Part shown: positions 8,109-14,009 of the stretch, piece by piece
How positions within the stretch are numbered: the first letter of the stretch is position 1
Layout of the letters: each line of letters begins with the position of its first letter
NCBI GenBank assembly: GCA_937891165.1
Contig: CALAEX010000015.1
Span: 1-14,009 of the forward strand
Source of the DNA: an uncultured Lachnospiraceae bacterium
GTDB taxonomy: Bacteria; Bacillota; Clostridia; Lachnospirales; Lachnospiraceae
Direction: 5' to 3'
Length of the DNA: 14,009 bases
The notes under the pieces: generated by a model
Seen by the model: the letters and a program-made list of their open reading frames with translations, nothing else
The model's database searches: none
What the model was told of the DNA's origin: nothing
Made by a program: the position numbers and the translations under genes

Positions 8109-9133
8109 TACATTTCCTCCTGTTTCCTTGCCTTCGCAATGTTTTCTCTTATTTTTTCACTAATATTTTGTTCTTTGAAAGCAATACATTGCAAAATAGA
8201 ATTTTTAATTTCTTTGCTCTTAGAACTTCCATGTGTTTTCACTACAAGATTATTTAACCCTAACATTGGTGCACCGCCATAATCTGTCACATCCAAAGAT
8301 TTTAATGTCTGTTTTAAAGCTGGTTTTACTAAAAGAGCTCCTATTTTACTGCGAACATTTGACATCATACCTTGTTTTACCTTGCCAATTAACGCACTAG
8401 CAGTACCTTCGTACAACTTTAAAATAACATTACCAACAAATGCTTCACATACAATTACATCTGCATAACCATTCGGAATTTCTCTCGCTTCAATACTTCC
8501 AATAAAGTTAATTTCTTTACAAGCTTTTAATAACGGATATGTTTCTTTTACAAGTGCATTTCCTTTCTCTTCCTCTGTGCCAATATTAACGATAGCAACC
8601 CTTGGACGTTTCACTCCCATGATATGTTCCATATACAAAGAACCCATTTGTGCAAATTGAAGCAAATGAGATGGTCTAGCATCCACATTCGCACCACAAT
8701 CCACTAATAAAGAAACACCTTTCGTTGTCGGTATCAATGGAGCAAGTGGTGGACGCTCTATACCACGAATTCTACCAATCACTAACTGAGCACCTACTAA
8801 AACAGCTCCTGTACTACCAGCAGAAACAAAAGCATCTGCTGTTTGATTCTTAACCAAATTCATACCAACGACAATAGAAGAATCTTTTTTCCGCCGAACT
8901 GCCATCACTGGTGCTTCATCATTCGTAATTACTTCACTAGCTGGAACAATTTCCAACCTATCACCATAATCCTTATACTGCTTCAATTCTGCTTTCAATT
9001 CGTCTTCTTTACCTACCAAAAAGACTTTAATCCGTGAATCTTCTTCTACTGCTAGGACGGCTCCTTTTAAAATTTCTGAGGGGGCGTTATCCCCACCCAT
9101 TGCATCTACCGCAACTTTTACCATTTCGCTCAT
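8108..9133 (-). CDS. plsX: Phosphate acyltransferase PlsX
   Basis: Converts acyl-ACP and phosphate to acyl-phosphate, the donor used by PlsY for the first acylation of glycerol 3-phosphate; a peripheral membrane enzyme of phospholipid synthesis. The 341-residue length fits the family. Recognisable segments are VDAMGGD (9-15) at the N terminus, SAGSTGA (104-110), DCGAN (145-149) and YGGAPMLG (285-292). The chosen ATG has AGGGAGG eight bases upstream; a second ATG three codons later would give VAVDAMGG just after the start but has worse spacing. plsX is the first gene of the operon and has its own promoter at 9165-9193. Neither rpmF nor fapR, often found just upstream in Firmicutes, is present. 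Confidence 0.96.
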   Translation of the reverse strand: MSEMVKVAVDAMGGDNAPSEILKGAVLAVEEDSRIKVFLVGKEDELKAELKQYKDYGDRLEIVPASEVITNDEAPVMAVRRKKDSSIVVGMNLVKNQTADAFVSAGSTGAVLVGAQLVIGRIRGIERPPLAPLIPTTKGVSLLVDCGANVDARPSHLLQFAQMGSLYMEHIMGVKRPRVAIVNIGTEEEKGNALVKETYPLLKACKEINFIGSIEAREIPNGYADVIVCEAFVGNVILKLYEGTASALIGKVKQGMMSNVRSKIGALLVKPALKQTLKSLDVTDYGGAPMLGLNNLVVKTHGSSKSKEIKNSILQCIAFKEQNISEKIRENIAKARKQEEM

Positions 9134-9164
9134 TCAGAATTCCTCCCTATCAGTTTCTATACAC

Positions 9165-9193
9165 AATATACTAGATATCAAAATAAAAATCAA
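9165..9193 (-). promoter_or_regulatory. Sigma-A type promoter for the plsX operon
   Basis: Read leftward, TTGATT (9188-9193) and TATATT (9165-9170) are separated by exactly 17 bases, giving good -35 and -10 boxes 30-60 bases before the plsX start. It lies downstream of the cheR terminator, so the plsX-to-ilvA operon appears to be transcribed independently of cheR. I looked for an obvious operator palindrome such as a FapR site and did not find a convincing one. Confidence 0.65.
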
Positions 9194-9269
9194 CCAGAAT
9201 TTAAATTAATGTTACACATTCCTTACATTTTTCACTTAACACGTTAATGGAATAAAGCATATTTTTGAA

Positions 9270-9300
9270 ATAAAAAGAGTTCTACAGGAACTCTTTTTAT
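9270..9300 (-). terminator. Intrinsic terminator after cheR
   Basis: A 13-bp perfect stem (9270-9282 with 9288-9300) around a 5-nt loop begins 50 bases downstream of the cheR stop. The leftward RNA ends in a U-run (complement of AAAAA at 9272-9276), a standard intrinsic terminator. The stem also gives a T-run on the plus strand, so it is bidirectional in form. It separates cheR from the plsX promoter. Confidence 0.82.
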
Positions 9301-9350
9301 CAATATCATCAAACAAATATTCATAATCCGCTTCGTTATTGCTCATATCA

Positions 9351-10124
9351 TTATAATTTTCTATAGAAAAACGATTTTGCTGTTGCATATCCTAATGTCT
9401 GTGCCTGAATAATCTGTTCTGTAGAACCTACAAAAAGAATACCATCTTTCTTTAAAGAAGTATTAAATTTTTTATAAATCTCTGTTTTTGCTTCTTCTGT
9501 AAAATAAATCAATACATTACGACACACAATCAAATCACAATCGGTTGGATAAGCATCTTTTAAAAGATTATGTTGTTTAAAATCTACACACCTTTTCACT
9601 TCATCTGCTACTTTATATGTATATTCATTCACTTGAGTTACATATTTCTTCATTAAATCTGGTGGCAAAGTTTTTAAACTTTTTACATTATATAATCCTT
9701 CTTTTGCTTTTGCTAATACTTGCTTATCAATATCAGTAGCCATAATTTTAATATTAGAAAGTGGCATATGTCTGGACAACATCATAACAAGAGAATATGG
9801 TTCATCTCCAGTAGAACAAGCGGCACTCCATATTTTTAATCTTCTTGATTTTGCCATCAATTGTGGTAAAATATCATTTTCCAAAACTCTCCACTGTTCT
9901 GGATTACGATAAAACTCTGATACGTTAATCGTAAGATAATTTACAAATTCTTCAAATAAATTCTTATCTGCCTTAATTGCAGCTACATAATCTTTATATG
10001 TTTTAATTTTATGTTTATTAATAAGAGAATCAATTCTTCTTCTCATCTGCTGTTCTTTATACGCATTTAAATCAATTTGTGTCAACGAATATATTTGCTT
10101 TTTAAATCCTTCATAATCATCCAT
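9351..10124 (-). CDS. cheR: Chemotaxis protein methyltransferase CheR
   Basis: Transfers methyl groups from S-adenosylmethionine to glutamates of chemoreceptors, setting adaptation in chemotaxis; cytoplasmic. The 257-residue protein has the N-terminal helical CheR domain (about 1-70, basic stretch QQMRRRIDSLI) and the SAM-binding domain. Motifs are TINVSEFYRNPEQW (65-78), the SAM loop WSAACSTGDEPYSL (99-112), the MATDID strand end (128-133) and CRNVLIYF (201-208). The start has AGGAGGG seven bases upstream. It is an orphan: no cheB, cheA, cheW, receptor or flagellar gene lies in the window. It has its own promoter (10167-10195) and terminator (9270-9300), so it is a single-gene unit between two housekeeping clusters. 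Its presence suggests the host is motile, though this is inference. Confidence 0.94.
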   Translation of the reverse strand: MDDYEGFKKQIYSLTQIDLNAYKEQQMRRRIDSLINKHKIKTYKDYVAAIKADKNLFEEFVNYLTINVSEFYRNPEQWRVLENDILPQLMAKSRRLKIWSAACSTGDEPYSLVMMLSRHMPLSNIKIMATDIDKQVLAKAKEGLYNVKSLKTLPPDLMKKYVTQVNEYTYKVADEVKRCVDFKQHNLLKDAYPTDCDLIVCRNVLIYFTEEAKTEIYKKFNTSLKKDGILFVGSTEQIIQAQTLGYATAKSFFYRKL

Positions 10125-10166
10125 ATTTCTGCCCTCCTAAGAAAAACTACTATCTTTTGTAAATCC

Positions 10167-10195
10167 ATTCTAATTTAGATTGCTTATACTGTAAA
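10167..10195 (-). promoter_or_regulatory. Promoter for cheR
   Basis: Read leftward, TTTACA (10190-10195) and TAGAAT (10167-10172) are exactly 17 bases apart and each match the sigma-A consensus at five of six positions. The -35 box directly abuts and slightly overlaps the foot of the ispH-rpsA terminator. I saw no SigD-type flagellar promoter (TAAA-N15-GCCGATAA) here, so the gene seems to be under housekeeping control. Confidence 0.62.
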
Positions 10196-10230
10196 ATAGC
10201 TAAGTAGCTAAAACCGCTACTTAGCTATTT
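10194..10230 (-). terminator. Intrinsic terminator after ispH-rpsA
   Basis: A 15-bp perfect stem (10194-10208 with 10216-10230) with a 7-nt loop lies 24 bases downstream of the ispH-rpsA stop codon. The leftward RNA has four U residues at the 3' foot, a short tail, so termination may be incomplete. The stem is AT-rich with an AGCTAAGTAGC core. Confidence 0.72.
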
Positions 10231-10254
10231 ATAATACCTGCTATCTCAATTCCA

Positions 10255-12174
10255 TTATTCTTCTACAGCTTCTTCCTTAGTTTCTGCTGGAACTTCTAAT
10301 GCTTTCATACTAAGACTAATCTTCTTATCTTCTAAATTAAAGTCAACAATCTTTGCTGTTACTTCCTGACCAATCTTTAATACATCAGCTGGCTTTTCTA
10401 CATGATTCTTAGAAATCTGAGAAACATGTAATAAAGCATCTACACCAGGTACAAGTTCAACGAATGCACCGAAGTCTGTCATACGTGCTACTTTACCAGT
10501 AACTACATTTCCTGCTGCGAAATTTGTTTCCGCATTTGCCCATGGATTCTGTTCTGGGAACTTAAGGCTTAATGCAACTTTCTCACCTGCGATATCTTTG
10601 ATAAACGCACGAACTACATCACCAGCCTTGAATACTTTCTTAGGATTCTCTACTCTGCCCCAAGACATTTCGGAAATATGAAGAAGACCATCTACTCCAC
10701 CAAGGTCAATAAACACACCGAAATCAGTTACATTCTTTACAGTTCCTTCTACAACATCCCCTACCTGAATTTTAGCAAAAAGTGCCTTCTGAAGTTCTGC
10801 CTTCTTAGCCACCATAAGCTGTTTACGGTCACCAATAACTCTTCTTCTCTTAGGATTAAACTCACTAATAACAAATTCAATTTCCTGATCCTTATACTTG
10901 GATAAATCTTTTTCGTAGGAATCAGAAACAAGGCTTGCAGGAATAAATACTCTTGTCTCATCTACGATTACACTAAGACCACCATCTAATACAGTGGATA
11001 CAGTAGCCTTTAAAACTTCTTTGTTATTGAACGCTTCTTCTAATTTCTTGCTTCCCTTTTCTGCTGCTAATCTCTTATAAGTTAACAATACCTGACCTTC
11101 ACCATCGTTTACTTTAAGAACCTTCGCCTGCATTTTATCGCCTTCCTTAACTAAAGTAGTTAAGTCTACGTTTGGAGTATTTGTATACTCACTTCTGGTA
11201 ATAATACCATCAGCCTTGTAACCAATATTTAAGACAATTTCATCTTCTTTAACACGAATAACAGTACCCTCGACTACCTCTCCGTTGTGTATTGTCTTAA
11301 AAGACTCCTCCAATAATTGTTCAAAACTCAAATCTGACATGCTGGTATGAACCTCCTCGATAATATTGTTTGGGGTCGATGCCCCTGCTGTAATACCTAC
11401 ACTACGGAATGATGATTTAAATAAATTTAAATCAAGGTCACTGAGTTTCTGTATGAAGTAAGTATTTACACATTGCTGTTTTGATATCTCATACAACTTA
11501 CGTGTATTTGAACTATGCAAGCCACCAATCACGACCATTGCCTCTGATTCCTGCGCTAGAAGGCGTGTTTCTTTTTGCCGTTCTTCGGTTGCACTGCATA
11601 TCGTACTTAAAACAATTATATCATACCTCTTTTTTTCAATAATTTCAACTAAATCTTGAAATTTCTTGCTATTAAATGTCGTTTGTGCTACAATGCAGAG
11701 TTTTTCACTGGAATTTATATCCAATTTTTCTGCCATTTCTGCTGTTTCAATCACAGTCACTGGTCCTTCGCACCATCCAACAATCCCTTGCACCTCTGGA
11801 TGCTCCTTACTTCCAATAATTACAATATGTCTACCGTTCTTACTTTCTCTTTCTACAATCTTATGAATCTTTTTTACGAAAGGACAAGTGGCATCCAAAA
11901 TTTCATGTCCGCTTACTAGCATATCCTCATATTCTGCTTTTGATACACCATGAGACCGTATAATTAAAGTTCCATGTGCCACATTATTCCATTCTTCACG
12001 GTTTGATACAATTTCGACACCCTTTTTGGCTAATTCCTGTATCACTTCTTCATTATGAATAATCGGACCATACGTGTATACTTTTTTTCCAGCCTGTACT
12101 TGTTTCTCTACTAATTCTACAGCTCGTTTCACCCCAAAACAAAACCCTGCTGTTTTTGCTACTTTTACTTCCAT
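10255..12174 (-). CDS. ispH-rpsA: Bifunctional IspH (HMBPP reductase) / ribosomal protein S1 fusion
   Basis: The N-terminal half (about 1-280) is 4-hydroxy-3-methylbut-2-enyl diphosphate reductase, the last step of the MEP isoprenoid pathway. The [4Fe-4S] cysteines are Cys12 (GFCFGVKRAV), Cys97 (DATCPFVKK) and Cys193 (STICSATEERQ); His40, His125 and Glu127 (KEHPEVQG) match active-site positions, and GASTPNN (264-270) closes the domain. The second half holds four S1 RNA-binding domains at about 297-366, 384-455, 471-538 and 555-624, then an acidic tail. The last two are the most typical (NVTDFGVFIDLGGVDGLLH, RMTDFGAFVEL). The fusion is known in Clostridia, so it is not an assembly artefact. 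AAAGGA lies eight bases before the ATG, and the gene starts 12 nt after cmk. A GAGGAGG plus ATG (Met279) at the domain junction and an AAA-to-AAG lysine codon shift suggest that separate S1 may also be made. Confidence 0.96.
   Translation of the reverse strand: MEVKVAKTAGFCFGVKRAVELVEKQVQAGKKVYTYGPIIHNEEVIQELAKKGVEIVSNREEWNNVAHGTLIIRSHGVSKAEYEDMLVSGHEILDATCPFVKKIHKIVERESKNGRHIVIIGSKEHPEVQGIVGWCEGPVTVIETAEMAEKLDINSSEKLCIVAQTTFNSKKFQDLVEIIEKKRYDIIVLSTICSATEERQKETRLLAQESEAMVVIGGLHSSNTRKLYEISKQQCVNTYFIQKLSDLDLNLFKSSFRSVGITAGASTPNNIIEEVHTSMSDLSFEQLLEESFKTIHNGEVVEGTVIRVKEDEIVLNIGYKADGIITRSEYTNTPNVDLTTLVKEGDKMQAKVLKVNDGEGQVLLTYKRLAAEKGSKKLEEAFNNKEVLKATVSTVLDGGLSVIVDETRVFIPASLVSDSYEKDLSKYKDQEIEFVISEFNPKRRRVIGDRKQLMVAKKAELQKALFAKIQVGDVVEGTVKNVTDFGVFIDLGGVDGLLHISEMSWGRVENPKKVFKAGDVVRAFIKDIAGEKVALSLKFPEQNPWANAETNFAAGNVVTGKVARMTDFGAFVELVPGVDALLHVSQISKNHVEKPADVLKIGQEVTAKIVDFNLEDKKISLSMKALEVPAETKEEAVEE
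11338..11358 (-). promoter_or_regulatory. Internal ribosome binding site and ATG at the IspH/S1 junction
   Basis: Read leftward, GAGGAGG (11352-11358) is followed after 11 bases by an in-frame ATG (11338-11340) that encodes Met279, exactly where the IspH domain ends and the S1 part begins (MSDLSFEQLLEE). Initiation here would give a 361-residue S1 protein with four S1 domains. The GAGGAGG comes from two consecutive GAG codons in a glutamate-valine motif common at IspH C termini, so it could be incidental. Spacing is slightly long. Inferred, not proven. Confidence 0.45.
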
Positions 12175-12186
12175 TTTTTCTATCCT

Positions 12187-12894
12187 TTATTCTTTTAATG
12201 TTTTTGTTTCCTCTATTACCATTTCATCTATTTTCCAAAGCACAATCTGTTGCATTTTTTCTATTACTTCCTCAATAGACAAATCAGAAGTATCTAACTC
12301 AATCGCATCCTCCGCTTTTTTTAACGGACTTACTTCTCTTGTCATATCTTGATAATCTCGTTCTTCTATTTCTTTCTTTAATTGCTCTAAATTGCAATCC
12401 ACACCTTTTTGAATTAATTCATCATATCTTCTCTTTGCTCGTACACTAGAAGAAGCGGTTAAATAAATCTTTACTTCTGCCTCTGGCAATACAACGGTTC
12501 CAATATCTCTACCATCCATCACTACACTTGTTTTCTTTGCCAAATTTCGCTGTAACTCTACCATTTTTTCACGCACTTTTTTATGCATAGAAAAGGCAGA
12601 AGCCATCATACCAGCTTCCGGCGTACGAATCAAACCATTTACATTTTCTCCATTCAAATAAACAATTTGTTCTCCATCTTCATAGCCAATCGAAACATCA
12701 ATGTTTTCACATTCTCTTTCTACTGTCTCTACATCATCTTTTGCCACTTGTTTTCTAGAAAAATATAACCCAATCGCACGATACATCGCACCTGTATCTA
12801 CATAAACGATATTTAACTGCTTTGCTAACGCTTTTGCAATCGTACTCTTTCCAGCACCCGCTGGTCCATCAATGGCAATATTAATTTTTTTCAT
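12187..12894 (-). CDS. cmk: Cytidylate kinase
   Basis: Phosphorylates CMP and dCMP with ATP, recycling the CMP released by RNA turnover and phospholipid synthesis; cytoplasmic. With the start chosen here it has 235 residues, close to the family's 220-230. Motifs: P-loop GPAGAGKST (10-18), DTGAMYRAIG (33-42), TPEAGMMAS (91-99), DGRDIGT (127-133) and the lid/C-terminal pattern RDYQDMTREVSPLKKAEDA (179-197). An in-frame TTG at 12921 would add nine residues, but the AAGGAG at 12906-12911 then falls inside the coding region and lies 11 nt before ATG 12894, so the ATG is preferred. It ends 12 nt before ispH-rpsA. cmk followed by rpsA is an old and widespread arrangement; the plsC often found between them in clostridia is absent. 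The tail after about residue 218 is slightly long and charged. Confidence 0.95.
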   Translation of the reverse strand: MKKINIAIDGPAGAGKSTIAKALAKQLNIVYVDTGAMYRAIGLYFSRKQVAKDDVETVERECENIDVSIGYEDGEQIVYLNGENVNGLIRTPEAGMMASAFSMHKKVREKMVELQRNLAKKTSVVMDGRDIGTVVLPEAEVKIYLTASSSVRAKRRYDELIQKGVDCNLEQLKKEIEERDYQDMTREVSPLKKAEDAIELDTSDLSIEEVIEKMQQIVLWKIDEMVIEETKTLKE

Positions 12895-12905
12895 ATTTTT
12901 TCTTG

Positions 12906-12942
12906 CTCCTTCGTATCTCAAAATTAAAATTTTTTATGTCAA
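12906..12942 (-). promoter_or_regulatory. cmk ribosome binding site and weak upstream promoter candidate
   Basis: Read leftward, a perfect TTGACA (12937-12942) lies upstream of cmk, but no good -10 box follows at 16-18 bases (GAGATA at 17 is poor). The AAGGAG at 12906-12911 is a solid ribosome binding site and decides the cmk start. No terminator is visible between the Rpn-family gene and cmk, so read-through from the upstream gene is also possible. Confidence 0.35.
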
Positions 12943-12984
12943 ATGAATATTCTCACTTTCACTACTTGCTTATAAGAAAAATAA

Positions 12985-13860
12985 TTATTTCACAACCATT
13001 GTTTCTTTTAATTGATAATAAAGTGGGGTAATTATTTCCACAGGCTCATCTAAATCTTCTGCTATTTCCTCTATTGTTTTATTTTTTTTAAGTTTCTTTT
13101 CTATTTGATTCATCAATTTTTGTTGGATTCCCTGTTGAATTCCTTGTTGGATTCCCTTTGTCGTAGCTTCCTGCATTAACTGATTATAGTCACGAATTGC
13201 TTTTTCTCTCGCTTCGTATTCTAATCGTTTTTGTTTATCTTGACTAATAAATTGTAGTTGTTCATATGCACTTTGAATATAAGGATTTCTTGCTGCTAAC
13301 ATATCAAATTCCTCCTTCTGTTCTGCATTAATAAACTTCGCCCATAATAACATATCACTGCTATCTTCTTTTAACTCTTTTGGTAATTTTGTGAATTCTA
13401 ACACATGAAATTCCATCTTATTGGTATAAAGCGTATGTCGATTATCTTCCCAAAGATGGAAACAAGAATAAAATTCTTCCGTATCTGGAAATAATGTAAA
13501 ATCTAACAAACTAATCGAAACACACCGCTTAAATACATCGTAAGAATCTCCTGCCTCTATTTGTTCCACATACATCTTAGAAAGATAAAATACCGAACGG
13601 TCTGCCCATACTTTTAATTCAGACAACTGAATTTCTATATCAATTTCTACCAAATTGTTCATTAACACACGAACATCTAAAATTCCTTGCTTGTCATTTT
13701 CACGTAATTTTCTAAGGTTCATATTCAATATTTGGGTTTCTTTAATCTCTTTTGGATTTAATTTTAAAATAGCTGATAAAAATCCAATACGAGCATTTTC
13801 ATTCATCATGATTTCTTTAAAAGCGAAATCTACTTTTGGTTTCATTAAAAATGTACTCAT
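12985..13860 (-). CDS. Rpn-family PD-(D/E)XK nuclease / putative transposase
   Basis: The 291-residue protein resembles the Rpn/PDDEXK_2 family (recombination-promoting nuclease, often annotated as transposase). The N terminus KPKVDFAFKEIM is the usual family opening. The nuclease core shows Asp62 in GILDVRV and the Glu76-x-Gln78 motif in VEIDIEIQ, followed by WADRSVFYLSKMYVEQ (85-100). The C-terminal part carries GIQQ repeated three times (236-247), then a helical tail KTIEEIAEDLDEPVEII, as in many family members. The start has AAAGGA six bases upstream. The likely role is Mg2+-dependent DNA cleavage, possibly in recombination or phage defence; the true biological role is uncertain. It sits alone upstream of cmk, with no transposase partner or paired antitoxin in the window. 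It looks intact. Confidence 0.85.
   Translation of the reverse strand: MSTFLMKPKVDFAFKEIMMNENARIGFLSAILKLNPKEIKETQILNMNLRKLRENDKQGILDVRVLMNNLVEIDIEIQLSELKVWADRSVFYLSKMYVEQIEAGDSYDVFKRCVSISLLDFTLFPDTEEFYSCFHLWEDNRHTLYTNKMEFHVLEFTKLPKELKEDSSDMLLWAKFINAEQKEEFDMLAARNPYIQSAYEQLQFISQDKQKRLEYEAREKAIRDYNQLMQEATTKGIQQGIQQGIQQKLMNQIEKKLKKNKTIEEIAEDLDEPVEIITPLYYQLKETMVVK
13120..13155. repeat. Three tandem 12-bp repeats within the Rpn-family gene
   Basis: Three consecutive 12-bp units (13120-13131, 13132-13143, 13144-13155) encode Gly-Ile-Gln-Gln on the minus strand. The first and third are identical; the middle one differs at two bases. Because the unit is a multiple of three, copy number can change by slippage or recombination without breaking the frame, altering only the linker between the nuclease core and the C-terminal tail. 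Confidence 0.9.
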
Positions 13861-13918
13861 AAAATATCCTTTCTTTGAAACTTATAGAAAATTCCCTTGT
13901 TTTTCTTCCATCTTTCTT

Positions 13919-13947
13919 AATATCCTATAAAATGATGTGGGTGTCAA
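13919..13947 (-). promoter_or_regulatory. Candidate promoter for the Rpn-family gene
   Basis: Read leftward, a perfect TTGACA (13942-13947) is followed after 17 bases by GATATT (13919-13924), four of six matches to TATAAT. It lies about 60-90 bases upstream of the start. The -35 box coincides with the inner edge of a possible insertion-sequence terminus (13942-13961) and with a short imperfect hairpin (13934-13963), so its activity may depend on that element. Confidence 0.45.
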
Positions 13948-14009
13948 AAGTACCCCCTACATCTAATTTTAGTTCCTTGATAACTGAATAAAGCTATGCT
14001 TTTCCACTG
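13942..14009. mobile_element. Possible insertion-sequence end, truncated by window edge
   Basis: From 13942 rightward the sequence begins TGTCAAAAGTACCCCCTACA, whose reverse complement ends in TTGACA. Ends of this style (TG...CA termini with an outward-facing TTGACA) are typical of IS21-family elements. No transposase gene, second end or target duplication can be seen in the remaining 68 bases. The same stretch also forms an imperfect hairpin (GATGT 13934-13938 with ACATC 13959-13963, GGG 13939-13941 with CCC 13955-13957), so it could instead be a weak terminator of an upstream gene. Low confidence. Confidence 0.25.

Noticed and set aside
9134..9269. FapR-type operator upstream of plsX.
   Set aside because: No convincing palindromic match to the known FapR site, and no fapR gene in the window.
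10678..11919. Plus-strand open frames opposite the ispH-rpsA gene, and similar ones opposite smc, ftsY and ilvA.
   Set aside because: They lie antisense to clearly conserved proteins, have low-complexity Cys/Ser/Phe-rich translations and no ribosome binding sites; they are shadows of the real genes.
12979..12990. AAATAATTATTT palindrome at the end of the Rpn-family gene as a terminator.
   Set aside because: All A/T, only six pairs with no loop, overlapping the stop codon; not a stable RNA hairpin.
13120..13155. CRISPR-like array suggested by the regular repeats.
   Set aside because: Units are 12 bp with no spacers and lie in frame inside a coding gene; this is a coding tandem repeat.
13964..14009. 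Sequence reading TTGATAACTGAATA near the right edge, resembling a conserved motif in Firmicutes rRNA-operon spacers.
   Set aside because: Only a short partial match, with no rRNA or tRNA sequence in the remaining bases; cannot be supported.

Overview
This is an AT-rich window (about one third G+C by eye) from a low-G+C Gram-positive bacterium, most likely a clostridium and plausibly a motile member of the Lachnospiraceae. Four things point there: strong AGGAGG-type ribosome binding sites, the plsX-acpP-rnc-smc-ftsY gene order, an IspH enzyme fused to ribosomal protein S1 (a fusion known from Clostridia), and an Rpn/PD-(D/E)XK 'putative transposase' protein of a kind common in gut Clostridia. 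The genus cannot be named from the sequence alone.

Layout, left to right. A 5'-truncated prephenate dehydrogenase gene (tyrA) runs rightward and is cut by the left edge. A 259-bp convergent gap (1104-1362) follows. It contains a roughly 140-nt element that folds into a long closing stem enclosing three hairpins. All later genes run leftward. In transcription order from the right edge they are: a possible insertion-sequence end; an Rpn-family nuclease gene; cmk; the ispH-rpsA fusion; a terminator; cheR with its own promoter; a terminator; then, from a good promoter at 9165-9193, the operon plsX-acpP-rnc-smc-ftsY-ilvA. No gene-free stretch exceeds 300 bases.

How the genes fit together. PlsX and ACP start phospholipid synthesis. 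RNase III processes double-stranded RNA. SMC organises the chromosome. FtsY is the membrane receptor for signal recognition particle. Threonine ammonia-lyase (IlvA) is attached at the operon's distal end, where ylxM-ffh often sits in other Firmicutes. Cmk and IspH-S1 form a second housekeeping cluster for CMP recycling, isoprenoid precursors and translation. CheR is a lone chemotaxis gene between the two clusters.

No wholly new multi-gene system is visible. The points most worth checking are: (1) the cloverleaf-like element at 1205-1338; (2) a 20-bp hairpin three bases upstream of the rnc ribosome binding site, fully paired only in the rnc-sense RNA and so a candidate RNase III autoregulatory site; (3) an internal GAGGAGG-ATG and a codon-usage change at the IspH/S1 junction, suggesting that free S1 protein is also made; and (4) a perfect 12-bp tandem repeat in the Rpn gene, plus a possible IS end supplying its -35 box.
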